Shown: piece by piece, positions 17,694 to 26,674 of the stretch
How positions within the stretch are numbered: position 1 is the stretch's first letter
Layout of the letters: every line of letters starts with the position of its first letter
Notes under the pieces: generated by a model
What the model saw: only the letters and a program-made list of their open reading frames with translations
Database searches by the model: none
Told to the model about the DNA's origin: nothing
Origin: an uncultured Mucispirillum sp.
GTDB lineage: Bacteria > Chrysiogenota > Deferribacteres > Deferribacterales > Mucispirillaceae
Direction of reading: 5' to 3'
DNA: 64,000 nt
NCBI GenBank assembly: GCA_944323205.1
Contig: CALURO010000007.1
Coordinates: 116,481-180,480, forward strand
Made by a program: the position numbers and the translations under genes

Positions 17694-17730
17694 GGCAGTA
17701 GAAATATATCTACTGCCTTTTTTATTTTTT
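17694..17730 (+). terminator. Rho-independent terminator before methylmalonyl-CoA mutase
   Basis: The second copy of the GGCAGTAGA/TCTACTGCC stem (17694-17717) is followed by a long T-rich run (TTTTTTATTTTTT), making a strong terminator for transcripts coming through the spacer. Confidence 0.85.
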
Positions 17731-17833
17731 AAAAAATATAGAAATTATCTTTTTTACACTATCAGTTTTTAAAAAAATATGTTAATATTAAATATTGTTT
17801 CAAAACATTATAATTTTTTTAGCGAGGTCAGCT

Positions 17834-19474
17834 ATGTACGAAAAATGGAAAGAACAGTATGAAAAAACAATCAGCAAGTTTCCTGAGCGTAAAAAAGTTT
17901 TTAAAACTACTTCAGGCTATGAGGTAAAACCTTTCTACACACCAGCAGATATTCCTGATTTTGATTACGAAAAGAAACTTGGTTATCCAGGTATTTACCC
18001 TCTTACAAGAGGTGTGCAGCCTACTATGTATCGTGGCCGTTTTTGGACAATGCGCCAGTATGCAGGCTTTGCAACAGCAGAAGAATCTAATAAAAGATAC
18101 AGATATCTGCTTGACCAGGGAACTACAGGTCTTTCTGTAGCTTTTGACCTGCCAACTCAAATAGGTTACGATTCTGATGACAGTATGTCTTCCGGAGAAG
18201 TTGGTAAAGTTGGTGTTGCTATTGACTCTCTTGCTGATATGGAAATATTATTCAACGGTATTCCACTTGATAAAGTTTCTACATCTATGACTATTAATGC
18301 AACAGCATCATATCTTTTATCATGCTATATTGCAGTGGGTGAAAAACAAGGTGTATCTTCTGATAAATTAGCAGGGACTATTCAAAATGATATATTAAAA
18401 GAATACATGGCTCGCGGAACATACCGTTTCCCACCTACTCAGTCTATGAGATTAATTACTGATATTTTCTCTTTCTGTAAAGATAATGTTCCTTTATGGA
18501 ATACTATCAGTATCAGTGGCTATCATATTAGGGAAGCAGGAAGTGATGCTGTTCAGGAAGTAGCTTTTACACTGGCAGACGGTATTGCTTATGTTGATGC
18601 AGCTATTAAAGCAGGGCTTGATGTTGATGATTTTGCAGGCAGACTTTCTTTCTTCTTTAACTGCCATAATAACTTTATTGAAGAAGTTGCAAAATTTAGA
18701 GCAGCAAGAAGAATGTGGGCAAAAATTATGACAGAACGCTTTAAAGCTAAAAAACCAAAATCTACAATGCTCCGTTTCCATACACAAACTGCTGGCTCTA
18801 CATTAACCGCTCAGCAACCGCAAAATAATATTGTGCGTGTTGCTCTGCAAACATTAGCAGCATGTATGGGCGGCACTCAGTCACTGCATACTAACTCTTA
18901 TGATGAAGCTCTTGCTCTGCCTACAGAAGAATCTGTCCGTATTGCTTTAAGAACACAGCAAATCGTTGCAAATGAATCAGGTGCAGCAGACACTATTGAC
19001 CCACTTGCTGGTGCATATATGGTAGAAGCTATGACTGATGATATAGAAAAACGCGCATTTGAATATATCCAAAAAATAGATGACCTTGGCGGTATGATGC
19101 GTGCTATTGAACAGGGTTTTCCACAAAGAGAAATACAAAACAGTGCTTATGAATATCAAAAAGCTATAGAAAAAGAAGAATTAATTATTGTTGGTGTTAA
19201 TAAATATCATATAGAAGAAGAACCACCTACTGGTCTTTTAAAAATAGATTCTTCTGTTGAAGTAAGCCAAAAAGCAAAACTTAAAAAATTAAGAGAAACT
19301 CGTGATAATGATGCAGTTAAAAGAGCTCTTGCTGAATTAACAGCAGCTGCAAAAACAAACGAAAACTTAATGCCAAAAATATTAAATGCAGTTAAAACTT
19401 ATGCCACTCTTGGCGAAACAATCAATGCTTTAAAAGAAGTATTTGGCGAATATCAAGAAAACATTGTATTATAA
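17834..19474 (+). CDS. Methylmalonyl-CoA mutase large subunit (catalytic domain only)
   Basis: It isomerises methylmalonyl-CoA and succinyl-CoA with adenosylcobalamin. The 546-aa protein carries family motifs: [78 protein letters not shown] and [20 protein letters not shown]. It ends soon after this core, so the B12-binding domain must be on a separate polypeptide, which is not in this window. ATG 17834 has GAGGT 9 bp upstream, preferred over a start at 17795. It links to the B12 uptake locus. Confidence 0.93.
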   Translation: MYEKWKEQYEKTISKFPERKKVFKTTSGYEVKPFYTPADIPDFDYEKKLGYPGIYPLTRGVQPTMYRGRFWTMRQYAGFATAEESNKRYRYLLDQGTTGLSVAFDLPTQIGYDSDDSMSSGEVGKVGVAIDSLADMEILFNGIPLDKVSTSMTINATASYLLSCYIAVGEKQGVSSDKLAGTIQNDILKEYMARGTYRFPPTQSMRLITDIFSFCKDNVPLWNTISISGYHIREAGSDAVQEVAFTLADGIAYVDAAIKAGLDVDDFAGRLSFFFNCHNNFIEEVAKFRAARRMWAKIMTERFKAKKPKSTMLRFHTQTAGSTLTAQQPQNNIVRVALQTLAACMGGTQSLHTNSYDEALALPTEESVRIALRTQQIVANESGAADTIDPLAGAYMVEAMTDDIEKRAFEYIQKIDDLGGMMRAIEQGFPQREIQNSAYEYQKAIEKEELIIVGVNKYHIEEEPPTGLLKIDSSVEVSQKAKLKKLRETRDNDAVKRALAELTAAAKTNENLMPKILNAVKTYATLGETINALKEVFGEYQENIVL

Positions 19475-19480
19475 AATCAA

Positions 19481-19516
19481 AAGCCTTTCTGCTACAGCAG
19501 AAAGGCTTCTTTTTTT
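19481..19516 (+). terminator. Rho-independent terminator after the mutase gene
   Basis: A perfect 12-bp stem (19481-19492 with 19497-19508), a 4-base loop and a T run follow the stop codon by a few bases. Confidence 0.9.
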
Positions 19517-19554
19517 CATATCTTATCTTATTTATTTTTTATAAAATTATATTT

Positions 19555-20445
19555 TTATGACTGAACTGGTATTTCTGGAATATTAGGAATTTCTGGCACA
19601 TCTGGAATTTCTGGGAATATATTTTCCGGTATTTCTATGCCAAGAGAATCTGAAATATATTTTATAAGGCTGTCTTCTGTAATTGCATTTGTTGCAGGGT
19701 CCCTAAGGCTTGCAGCAAGCTCGCCTAAAACACTGCTGAAACTATCCTGCCCCAGTAAATCACCTATTACTTGTGCAGCATCTTCTGAAAGCAAAAGTCC
19801 GCTGTCTAAATCAGCAAGAAATAAGTTATACTGTTTTAAAAATGATGCTAAACTCTGACCTACTACTGTTGGATTTACCTGAGTACCAAAATCTGTAAGC
19901 CCTGCTTCTGTAAGCTCTATAACATTAGCACCACCGCCAGTTGCATTTAAAAGCATAGAGCTTATGTTCACTATTGTACCCATTGTGCCTGCAAGACCGC
20001 ATAATGTAAGGTTAGTATTATTTAAAGTAAGGTTATCTTTTGCAAGCTCTGTCCTGTAATCTGCACATATATTAATAGCTTTTGAATACTGAGTCTGAAG
20101 ATACATCGCTGTATTTATATCAATCACATTATGACCAATAACTGCAGCTGCTGTTTCATAAATATCATTACCGCCAGTCTGTAATATGCTGTCAAGACCT
20201 TTTATAATATCAAATCCACTGCAGGCAAGTAAGGCACTTATATATCTATATAAATCATCTTCACTAAGTATTATGCCAGAATTAACAGATTCATCATAAC
20301 GCTCAATAATAACATCGCATTCATTTTTTAAAAAACTAAAGTCAAAATCATCTATAGTATTTTCTGCACTAGAATATATACTTTCTCCACAGCCCGTTAC
20401 AGCTACAGATATGACTATTAATAACACACTAAGATACTTATGCAT
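19555..20445 (-). CDS. Unknown lipoprotein with C-terminal Pro-Glu-Ile repeats
   Basis: The 296-aa product has a lipoprotein signal with lipobox VTGC (Cys about residue 19). The body is predicted mostly helical and acidic with no domain I recognise. The last 25 residues are a short repeat of the form (V/N)PEIP. ATG 20445 is chosen since GGAGGG lies 5 bp upstream; ATG 20457 would precede that site. It stands alone between convergent and divergent genes. Confidence 0.65.
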   Translation of the reverse strand: MHKYLSVLLIVISVAVTGCGESIYSSAENTIDDFDFSFLKNECDVIIERYDESVNSGIILSEDDLYRYISALLACSGFDIIKGLDSILQTGGNDIYETAAAVIGHNVIDINTAMYLQTQYSKAINICADYRTELAKDNLTLNNTNLTLCGLAGTMGTIVNISSMLLNATGGGANVIELTEAGLTDFGTQVNPTVVGQSLASFLKQYNLFLADLDSGLLLSEDAAQVIGDLLGQDSFSSVLGELAASLRDPATNAITEDSLIKYISDSLGIEIPENIFPEIPDVPEIPNIPEIPVQS

Positions 20446-20599
20446 TAAGCCCTCCAAATATGCTTTGCAAATAGTATAATATATATCGTATTTTTTATCA
20501 ATAAATTTAATTAATAATCAGCATATTATAATGAATTTAATACTTGAAAAAGATTTTATAATTATATAAATTATAATATCATTTTTAAAAGAGGGCATT

Positions 20600-20983
20600 A
20601 TGGAAAAATTATCCAACATAAGTGATTTTATAGATTTGATTATATATTTTGCAATATTTGCTGGTATAACAATTTATTCTATTTTTAAAGAAAAAAAGAA
20701 AACTCAAAACAAAAACAATAATGATGATGTTATTCAAAACAGTAGTCATGGCAGTAAATCAATCCAGACAGGCTGGAAAAGTAATAGAAAAAACAATTTA
20801 CCATATAAAATAAGTAGAAATAATCGCAGTAATCCTATTTTTGGAAACCCAACTAATAATATTAGCTATACACGCACACTTATGCTTTTTTTAGCTGCGG
20901 CAGTATTTGCTGTTTTACTTATAGCATATTTTACTGGTGAATTTGAAAACTATGTAAATGCTGTATATCAACTTATTTACTAA
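20600..20983 (+). CDS. Unknown small membrane protein
   Basis: The 127-aa protein has a hydrophobic segment near residues 10-27, a polar Lys/Asn-rich middle, and a second segment near residues 92-115. GAGGG lies upstream of the start. I do not recognise the family. It is 19 bp ahead of rnhA and may be cotranscribed with it. Confidence 0.55.
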   Translation: MEKLSNISDFIDLIIYFAIFAGITIYSIFKEKKKTQNKNNNDDVIQNSSHGSKSIQTGWKSNRKNNLPYKISRNNRSNPIFGNPTNNISYTRTLMLFLAAAVFAVLLIAYFTGEFENYVNAVYQLIY

Positions 20984-21002
20984 TTATTGGTTTATTTAAG
21001 TA

Positions 21003-21602
21003 ATGTATTATGCAGTAAAAAAAGGCAGAGAAACGGGTATTTTTGAAAGCTGGGAAGAATGTCAAAAACAAATCACTGGTTTTTCTGGAGCAGAATTTAA
21101 AAAATTTAAAGAATTATATCAAGCAGAAGAATATTTATCTATCAGCGAATTAAATATTGAAAAAAATGATGATTTAAACGGTCTGCATGCTTATATTGAC
21201 GGCAGTTTTTCTACTAAATTACAGGAAACTGGGTATGGTGCTGTTATTTTATATAATGGAGAAGTAATACACACAATAAAAGGCAGCAGTAAAAAATATA
21301 TAGATATGCGTAATGTGGCAGGCGAGCTTTTTGCAGCCGCTGTTTCTATCAAATGGGCAGTAGAAAATGGATATAAAAGCATAACACTGCATCATGACTA
21401 TTCTGGTATTGCTCACTGGGCGAAAGGTGAATGGAAGCGGAAACAGGAAGGTACTATTAACTATAAAAAATTTATTGACGATATATCTGAGAAAATAAGT
21501 ATTTCCTTTGTAAAAGTAAAAGGTCATTCTGGAGATAGATATAATGATATGGCAGATATTCTTGCAAAAGAAGCTGTAAATATTACAGATGAACAGGAAT
21601 AA
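21003..21602 (+). CDS. rnhA: Ribonuclease HI with N-terminal hybrid-binding domain
   Basis: It degrades RNA in RNA-DNA hybrids. The first 45 residues form a hybrid-binding (viroplasmin-like) domain (YYAVKKGRETGIFESWEEC, FSGAEFKKF). The RNase H domain follows, with catalytic Asp in AYIDGSFS, Glu in AGELFAA, Asp in HHDYSGI, and the GHSGDRYNDMADILAK segment supplying the loop His and last Asp. Length (199 aa) is normal for this two-domain type. The N-terminal 165 residues are paralogous to those of the fusion protein at 22175. Confidence 0.92.
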   Translation: MYYAVKKGRETGIFESWEECQKQITGFSGAEFKKFKELYQAEEYLSISELNIEKNDDLNGLHAYIDGSFSTKLQETGYGAVILYNGEVIHTIKGSSKKYIDMRNVAGELFAAAVSIKWAVENGYKSITLHHDYSGIAHWAKGEWKRKQEGTINYKKFIDDISEKISISFVKVKGHSGDRYNDMADILAKEAVNITDEQE

Positions 21603-21613
21603 GGTTAAAAGTA

Positions 21614-21642
21614 TTGACAAATGAACATAATTTATGTTTAAT
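21614..21642 (+). promoter_or_regulatory. Promoter of tRNA-Leu
   Basis: TTGACA (21614-21619), a 17-bp spacer and TTTAAT (21637-21642) stand 21 bp upstream of the mature tRNA. Confidence 0.7.
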
Positions 21643-21663
21643 CATTTATTAAAATAACTATAA

Positions 21664-21745
21664 GCCGAAGTGGCGGAATGGTAGACGCAGTGGACTCAAA
21701 ATCCACCGGTTTTTAACCGTAGGGGTTCAAGTCCCCTCTTCGGTA
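21664..21745 (+). tRNA. tRNA-Leu (anticodon CAA)
   Basis: A class II cloverleaf: acceptor GCCGAAG pairs with CTTCGGT, the anticodon stem GTGGA/TCCAC encloses CTCAAAA (anticodon CAA), a long variable arm follows (CGGTTTTTAACCG), and the T arm is AGGGG-TTCAAGT-CCCCT. The CCA end is not encoded. Confidence 0.95.
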
Positions 21746-22082
21746 TTTTAAAACTCTTTATCTATCAATATGTTATACAATTGTTTTTTGGGTTTCCCCA
21801 AAAATTAAACCAACCAAGCAATTAAACTTGATTTATCTCAGTTCAGAAATTCTTAACATAAAAACTAAGAATTATATTTATTATTTAATATATTTAAGAA
21901 TGCTTATAACAGATGTTTTATTCTATAATAAATGAAGATTGATATTTTAAATTAGTTTTATTTCATGCAAAATAGTTGCATTAATACAAGATTTATGATA
22001 TAGGGTAGCTGGCTAGTACAACTTTTTCTGTATTTAGTGAATGTATATGCATTAAATAGATAGAATAGGTATTGAATATTAT
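21746..22082. other. Non-coding spacer between tRNA-Leu and the toxin locus
   Basis: No convincing gene is seen. A hairpin (TTTTTGGG/CCCAAAAA, 21785-21804) lies 40 bp after the tRNA. A TTGAAT at 22072-22077 could act as a -35 box with TATAAT at 22094-22099 inside the following repeat. tRNA genes are common insertion points for accessory DNA, but I see no duplicated tRNA end here. Confidence 0.4.
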
Positions 22083-22143
22083 ATATAATATAATATAATA
22101 TAATATAATATAATATAATATAATATAATATAATATAATATAA
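22083..22143 (+). repeat. Pentanucleotide tandem repeat (TAATA)11
   Basis: Eleven perfect TAATA units (22086-22140) with partial units at both ends. Every unit regenerates the hexamer TATAAT, so the tract is a ladder of -10-like boxes spaced 5 bp apart. It ends about 32 bp upstream of the start of the RNase HI-RnlA fusion gene, where changes in copy number could alter promoter choice or the 5' UTR. Confidence 0.9.
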
Positions 22144-22174
22144 GTGTATTCTATTTACTTTTGGAGTTTATTTG

Positions 22175-23572
22175 ATGGCAAAAAAATATTATGCAGTTAA
22201 AAAAGGACATAAAACAGGTATTTTCACAGAATGGTCAGAATGTGAAAAACAGGTAAAAGGTTATTCTGGAGCTGAATATAAAAGTTTTGGTACACGCGAA
22301 GAAGCTGAAACTTATATAAAAAATAGCCAACCATCAAACAATACACTTAATGATAGTGAAAAAGAAAATATCACAGGTATTCATATTTATGTAGATGGTA
22401 GCTATTCAGACACTATTAAATGTGCAGCTTATGGATATGTTGTAGTAGAAGATGATAGAGAAATTTTTCGTGATTATTCTACTGTGAATGATGATACTGA
22501 AATACGAAATGTTGTTGGAGAATTACAAGCTACTATTGAAGCTATTACTTGGGCAATAAAGAACAAGTATTCTAAAGTATATATACACTATGACTATGAA
22601 GGAATAGAAAAATGGGCAACTGGACACTGGAAAGCTAAAACAAAAAAAACAATATCATACAAAACATTCATTGAAGAAATTAGAAATACGATAGATATAA
22701 AATTTGTTAAAGTAAAAGCTCACTCAGGAAATAAATATAATGAACTAGCAGATACATTAGCAAAAAATGCCTTATTAGAAAAAAATGTAATAAATCATAC
22801 AGGTAATACTAATATGTCACTATCTGATAATCAGGAATTTACTATAGTAGATAATAAAGATAATACTGATAAATTAATTAAATTTTTGCAAGATAATTAT
22901 AAAATTGAAACAAGAGAAGTACAAAATGGAATACAGTATATAATCAAAGACAAGGATGAGCAATTTTTTATAACAAAATACAATAATTTAAGAATACTTT
23001 TTCAAGGAAAGCCTTATAAAATATATAACGATATCATTATATTTTTATCAAGCATAGAAAATAATGCTAATACGATAAAAGAAATGAATGAAAAGTTTTA
23101 TAATTTTAAATCGAAAGATATAGATTTAAAACTGTATTTACCAAAATCATATAGTATTTTCCCTGAAATGTTGTATGCCATTTTACAACCATCATTATTG
23201 GAACAACCTACATATACATTACCAGATTATTCAATGTATACATTTCCAGCATTAAGAACATTAGAAGGCACTATAAAACATTTATTAGGATTATATGGCA
23301 TCAAAATTGATAATAAAGGATTAACATGCTTTGATGGATATAGATTACAAGACAGTGACAGAGTTAAAATTCAAAATAAAAATAATAAACTTGCAGAACA
23401 TATAGAAAAGATGTATAAATATTATAGAAATAAGAGACATCCGTTATTTCATACAACAGCTACTTTAAGCGATATAAGAATTATAGAGAACTACGAAGAT
23501 ATAAAAATAATTATCAGGGAAGTTTTGGAACTTATAGATGAGGCATTTGATTTACATAATTCAAATGGATAA
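22175..23572 (+). CDS. RNase HI-RnlA fusion, probable toxin of a toxin-antitoxin pair
   Basis: The 465-aa protein begins with a hybrid-binding domain (residues about 1-45) and an RNase HI domain (about 70-205). Catalytic motifs are kept: Asp in IYVDGSYS, Glu in VGELQATIEA, Asp in HYDYEGI, and AHSGNKYNELAD. After a linker, residues about 215-465 resemble the RnlA (RNase LS) toxin, ending in a HEPN-type domain with an Rx4H motif (R421-H426 in YRNKRHPLFH). RnlA is an mRNA endoribonuclease. In E. coli its activity is reported to be stimulated by RNase HI, so the fusion joins known partners. ATG 22175 has GGAG 8 bp upstream. An RnlB-like antitoxin gene follows at 4 bp. The RnlA assignment rests on motifs and context. 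Confidence 0.8.
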   Translation: MAKKYYAVKKGHKTGIFTEWSECEKQVKGYSGAEYKSFGTREEAETYIKNSQPSNNTLNDSEKENITGIHIYVDGSYSDTIKCAAYGYVVVEDDREIFRDYSTVNDDTEIRNVVGELQATIEAITWAIKNKYSKVYIHYDYEGIEKWATGHWKAKTKKTISYKTFIEEIRNTIDIKFVKVKAHSGNKYNELADTLAKNALLEKNVINHTGNTNMSLSDNQEFTIVDNKDNTDKLIKFLQDNYKIETREVQNGIQYIIKDKDEQFFITKYNNLRILFQGKPYKIYNDIIIFLSSIENNANTIKEMNEKFYNFKSKDIDLKLYLPKSYSIFPEMLYAILQPSLLEQPTYTLPDYSMYTFPALRTLEGTIKHLLGLYGIKIDNKGLTCFDGYRLQDSDRVKIQNKNNKLAEHIEKMYKYYRNKRHPLFHTTATLSDIRIIENYEDIKIIIREVLELIDEAFDLHNSNG

Positions 23573-23576
23573 GACA

Positions 23577-23927
23577 ATGAAAACTTTTAAAAAAATTAAA
23601 CTAAAAGACAGTAAATATGATTATCTTTTTATTGCAACAGAAAGCGATACAACGGTAGTTGAAGCTATACCTGTAATAAAAAAAATAAATCAAAATGCTA
23701 AGATTTTATTTGATATGTTTTTAAAACAAGGAAATAATAGTATACGATTTATAGAGTATAATTATATAAATAATGAGGAAATTAATATCAATAAATTTAA
23801 TATTATTAACGATGTTCCAGATGATATTTATAGTACAACAAAATCTTTCTTTAAAAAAAATATTTCATTACTTGATAATGGTGCTTTTACTGATAAATTT
23901 ATACTTGCCTTTAAAAGGAGCCTGTGA
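23577..23927 (+). CDS. rnlB: RnlB-like antitoxin, 3' end formed by an insertion element
   Basis: The 116-aa product matches the RnlB antitoxin pattern I know (ILFDMFLKQGNNSIRFIEY in the middle, then INKFNIINDVPDDI). It would bind and neutralise the RnlA part of the upstream protein. ATG 23577 is 4 bp after the toxin stop; ATG 23565, overlapping that stop, is possible. The last Leu codon and the TGA lie in the first seven bases of the IS256-type inverted repeat (from 23921), so the native C-terminus may be shortened by a few residues. Confidence 0.68.
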   Translation: MKTFKKIKLKDSKYDYLFIATESDTTVVEAIPVIKKINQNAKILFDMFLKQGNNSIRFIEYNYINNEEININKFNIINDVPDDIYSTTKSFFKKNISLLDNGAFTDKFILAFKRSL

Positions 23928-24957
23928 AAAAAAGTCTGTAAATTCAGTTTTCTATGATTATATTTTTACATATCCTGCTCTATGAATACCAGAATAAAGT
24001 TATTCAGTCAAGAGCAGGAATTTATTTTTCACATTTCTATATTCTATTCAGGCAGCCGTCCTTCATACATAATGCTTAATTCCCCATAAACTTGAGCCCA
24101 GTTCCTAATGGTACCAGTCCATTTTTTAGTTGCTTCAAATGTTGCCAAATAAAGAGACTTTAAAAGTGCTGTATCACTTGGAAATACACTCCGTTGACTG
24201 TTTAATTTACGATAGACAGAATTTAATGATTCTATTGTATTTGTAGTATATATAACTTTCCTAACTGACATAGAGAATTTAAATATAGGAGAAATACAAT
24301 CCCAGTTTTCTTTCCACCTCTTCATAGTGTTAGGGTATAACTGTTCCCATTTATCTATTACTTTGTCTAATGCCTGTAAGGCTTTCTCTTCAGTTGGGGC
24401 ATGATAAATACTTTTTAAATCAGATGCAAATTCCTTCGCTGCTATCTTACGGATTATTCCATTATCTCTTACTGAAAAATGTATGGCATCTATGTATAAT
24501 ACTAGATATATCTCGTCTAATGGACGATTTTACCAATCTTCTATCTGGGTTTGACGTTTCTTCACTATCTGGGGTTCAAAACTAGATTGTCTGTCCTAGG
24601 GAACTGATATCTCTAACTCACCAAAATTACCGCTGATTGTCTTGTTCTTATAACCATTGCAGTAATCCTTATTAGCTGAACGCTCTGATTTGCTGTAACC
24701 TAAATGGCTATCCATTTCTGTTTCCATCATCTCTTTAATGGTACCACCTAACAGGTCTTTTAAGGCTTCTTGAATATCATTATCTGATTTAATATCATAT
24801 TCTGATAATAAATTTGCTATTATTTGACGCTTACCATCCGTCATTACTACTTTGTGTACTGGTTTCTTCTTTCGTGCCATACTTAAGCTCCTTTCATATA
24901 TTTTTAGTATATCATAGAAAACTTAAGTTGGCACTATTTACAGACTTTTTTCACAGG
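23921..24957 (-). mobile_element. Degenerate IS256-family insertion sequence
   Basis: Terminal inverted repeats begin CCTGTGAAAAAA at both ends: left 23921 inward, right 24957 inward on the other strand. They continue with GTCTGTAAAT and AGTTTTCTATGAT; the left copy lacks about 10-12 bases found in the right copy. The element encloses a broken IS256-type transposase on the minus strand. The flanks (AAAAGGAG and ATTGTTTT) show no target duplication, so an adjacent deletion or rearrangement probably took place. Confidence 0.88.
24044..24880 (-). pseudogene. IS256-family transposase, disrupted
   Basis: The N-terminal part (24880-24596) starts MARKKKPVHK and has the family segment EMDSHLGYSKSERS. 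A TAG interrupts the frame right after ELEISVP, where intact relatives have an Arg codon followed by DRQSSFEPQ. A second stop (TAA after QIEDW) and a deletion follow. Further on, RPLDEIYLVLYIDAIHFSVRD appears, then another deletion of roughly 100 codons, then EFASDLKSIYHAPTEEKAL and the C-terminal VRKVIYTTNTIESLN region (to 24044). The full enzyme is about 400 residues; this copy is dead. Confidence 0.9.
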
Positions 24958-24981
24958 ATTGTTTTACCATAATAGATATTG

Positions 24982-26034
24982 CTAATAATGCTGTTTATTG
25001 TAATAACTTTCATCTACTTTTACAAGTCCAGCAACACCTACACCAACCAGCCGTATTGGAACTGTTCCTGCATTATGTTCATTAAAAAGAGTTTTAGCAT
25101 AGTTAAATATATCATCACTAGAAAAAATAGGAATGTATAAAGTTTTACGAAGCGATTTAGATTCAAACCTAAAAGTTTTCCAGTTAATAGTAATCACTTT
25201 TGCTGCATATTTTTTCAATATAAGTTTTTCTGATACTTTGTCTGATAATAATTTCATATAATCATATATTTCCTGCTTAGAAGATATATCATATGGAAAT
25301 GTTGTTGCCTTGCTTATAGATTTATTTTCCAGTTTAGTTTCTGCATCTTCTTCATATATACAATTCACAGCATTATATAGCTTCTCTCCATGATGACCAA
25401 GATATGTTTCCAGCTTTTCCTTTCCTGCAAATCTTAGTTCCCGAACTGTAAATATGCCGTAGTCTGCAAGTTTTGCTTCCGTGCTTGTACCAATTCCCCA
25501 TACTTTTGATAATGGAAATGATTCAATAAATGATACAGCACTCTTTTCATCTACTATATAATATCCATCAGGTTTATTTATACCTGTTGCCATCTTAGCC
25601 ATAAGTTTATTAGGCCCTACCCCAATAGTGCATGTAATATCAAAATATTTTTTTATTAAATATTTGATTTTTTTTATTAAAAGCTCTGTATCCATATTGA
25701 TATGAGTAATATCTGCATAGGCTTCATCTATAGATGATATTGTAATTTCAGGAACAATTTTAGAAATTAATTTAAATATATTAGAAGATATTTTGCCATA
25801 TTTTTCAAAATTAACTGGCAAAAATAATAAATCAGGACATATATTTTTTGCAGTAGCACTGCTCATACCAGAAGATACACCATATCTGCGGGCTTCATAA
25901 GAGCATGTGCATATCACTCCCCTTTCATGTGTGGAGCCAACTGCCAAAGGTTTTTTCTTTAAATATGGTTTAAAAGCCTGCTCACATGATACATAAAAAG
26001 CATCCATATCTATACACATTATACGATAAATCAT
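24982..26034 (-). CDS. dinB: DNA polymerase IV (Y family)
   Basis: An error-prone translesion polymerase. Catalytic carboxylates are in DMDAFYVS (residues about 8-15) and SSIDEAYAD (about 100). YEARRYGVSSGM and the helix-hairpin-helix segment KVWGIGTSTEAKLADYGI are also typical. At 350 residues it is a normal length and lacks a recognisable C-terminal clamp-binding extension. It follows lexA at 7 bp and is probably under the same SOS control. Confidence 0.93.
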   Translation of the reverse strand: MIYRIMCIDMDAFYVSCEQAFKPYLKKKPLAVGSTHERGVICTCSYEARRYGVSSGMSSATAKNICPDLLFLPVNFEKYGKISSNIFKLISKIVPEITISSIDEAYADITHINMDTELLIKKIKYLIKKYFDITCTIGVGPNKLMAKMATGINKPDGYYIVDEKSAVSFIESFPLSKVWGIGTSTEAKLADYGIFTVRELRFAGKEKLETYLGHHGEKLYNAVNCIYEEDAETKLENKSISKATTFPYDISSKQEIYDYMKLLSDKVSEKLILKKYAAKVITINWKTFRFESKSLRKTLYIPIFSSDDIFNYAKTLFNEHNAGTVPIRLVGVGVAGLVKVDESYYNKQHY

Positions 26035-26041
26035 TCTTTAC

Positions 26042-26656
26042 CTATAAAAAATGATACCCCTGTTCTCTAAATCTTAAAAGCATTACATATCTGCCTATTA
26101 CTTCAAAAGTATCATCTTCTGTAACAGGAATAGGCTCAAAATCATTATTAGCAGGAAGTAAAAATATACCTTCATCACTTCTTTTAAAAGTTTTAAGTGT
26201 TACTTCCCCATTAAGACGAAAAGCTCCTATTTGACCGTTTGATATTTCTTTACATGGCTGAATGAATACATAATCTCCAGGAAGTATACCTTTATCCTGC
26301 ATGCTGTATCCATCAACTATTAGGAAAAATCCACCATTAGAGTTTCTAAGAAATTCTTTAACAGGAATATAGCCTTCAATATTTTCTTCAGCCATAACAG
26401 GTGTACCTGCAACTATTCTGCCGATTACAGGAATACCCTTATCTTCATCTTCCTGCATAACTGTAGTAAGAGAACGGGCTATGCCTGATGATTTAGTAAG
26501 CATACCTTTTGCTTCAAGCCTGTCAAGCATAGCTTTTATAGTAGATGGAGAACTTACTCCCATACCCTGAGCCATTTCTCTAATAGATGGTGAATAACCA
26601 TGTTCTTTATGAAAATCTAAAATAAAATTTAATAAACGCTCCTGCTTATCAGTCAT
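26042..26656 (-). CDS. lexA: LexA repressor
   Basis: SOS regulator with an N-terminal winged helix (residues about 1-65: YSPSIREMAQGMGVSSPSTIKAML) and a C-terminal self-cleaving peptidase. The scissile Ala-Gly is in RIVAGTPV, the catalytic Ser in VDGYSMQDKGI and the Lys in VTLKTFKR. The frame opens at 26680, but ATG 26656 has GAGGTG upstream and a normal N-terminus (MTDKQERLL), and the palindrome at 26675-26686 would otherwise lie inside the gene. Confidence 0.93.
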   Translation of the reverse strand: MTDKQERLLNFILDFHKEHGYSPSIREMAQGMGVSSPSTIKAMLDRLEAKGMLTKSSGIARSLTTVMQEDEDKGIPVIGRIVAGTPVMAEENIEGYIPVKEFLRNSNGGFFLIVDGYSMQDKGILPGDYVFIQPCKEISNGQIGAFRLNGEVTLKTFKRSDEGIFLLPANNDFEPIPVTEDDTFEVIGRYVMLLRFREQGYHFL

Positions 26657-26674
26657 GCTGCACCTCGTACATTT

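Noticed and set aside
22083..22143. CRISPR-like array
   Set aside because: The 5-bp units are contiguous without spacers; it is a simple sequence repeat. No CRISPR array or cas gene was seen in the window.
23773..23985. Alternative frame over the antitoxin 3' end
   Set aside because: It runs into the insertion element and has no start signal; the RnlB-like frame explains the region.
24370..24585. ORF on the plus strand inside the insertion element
   Set aside because: It is antisense to the recognisable remains of the transposase.
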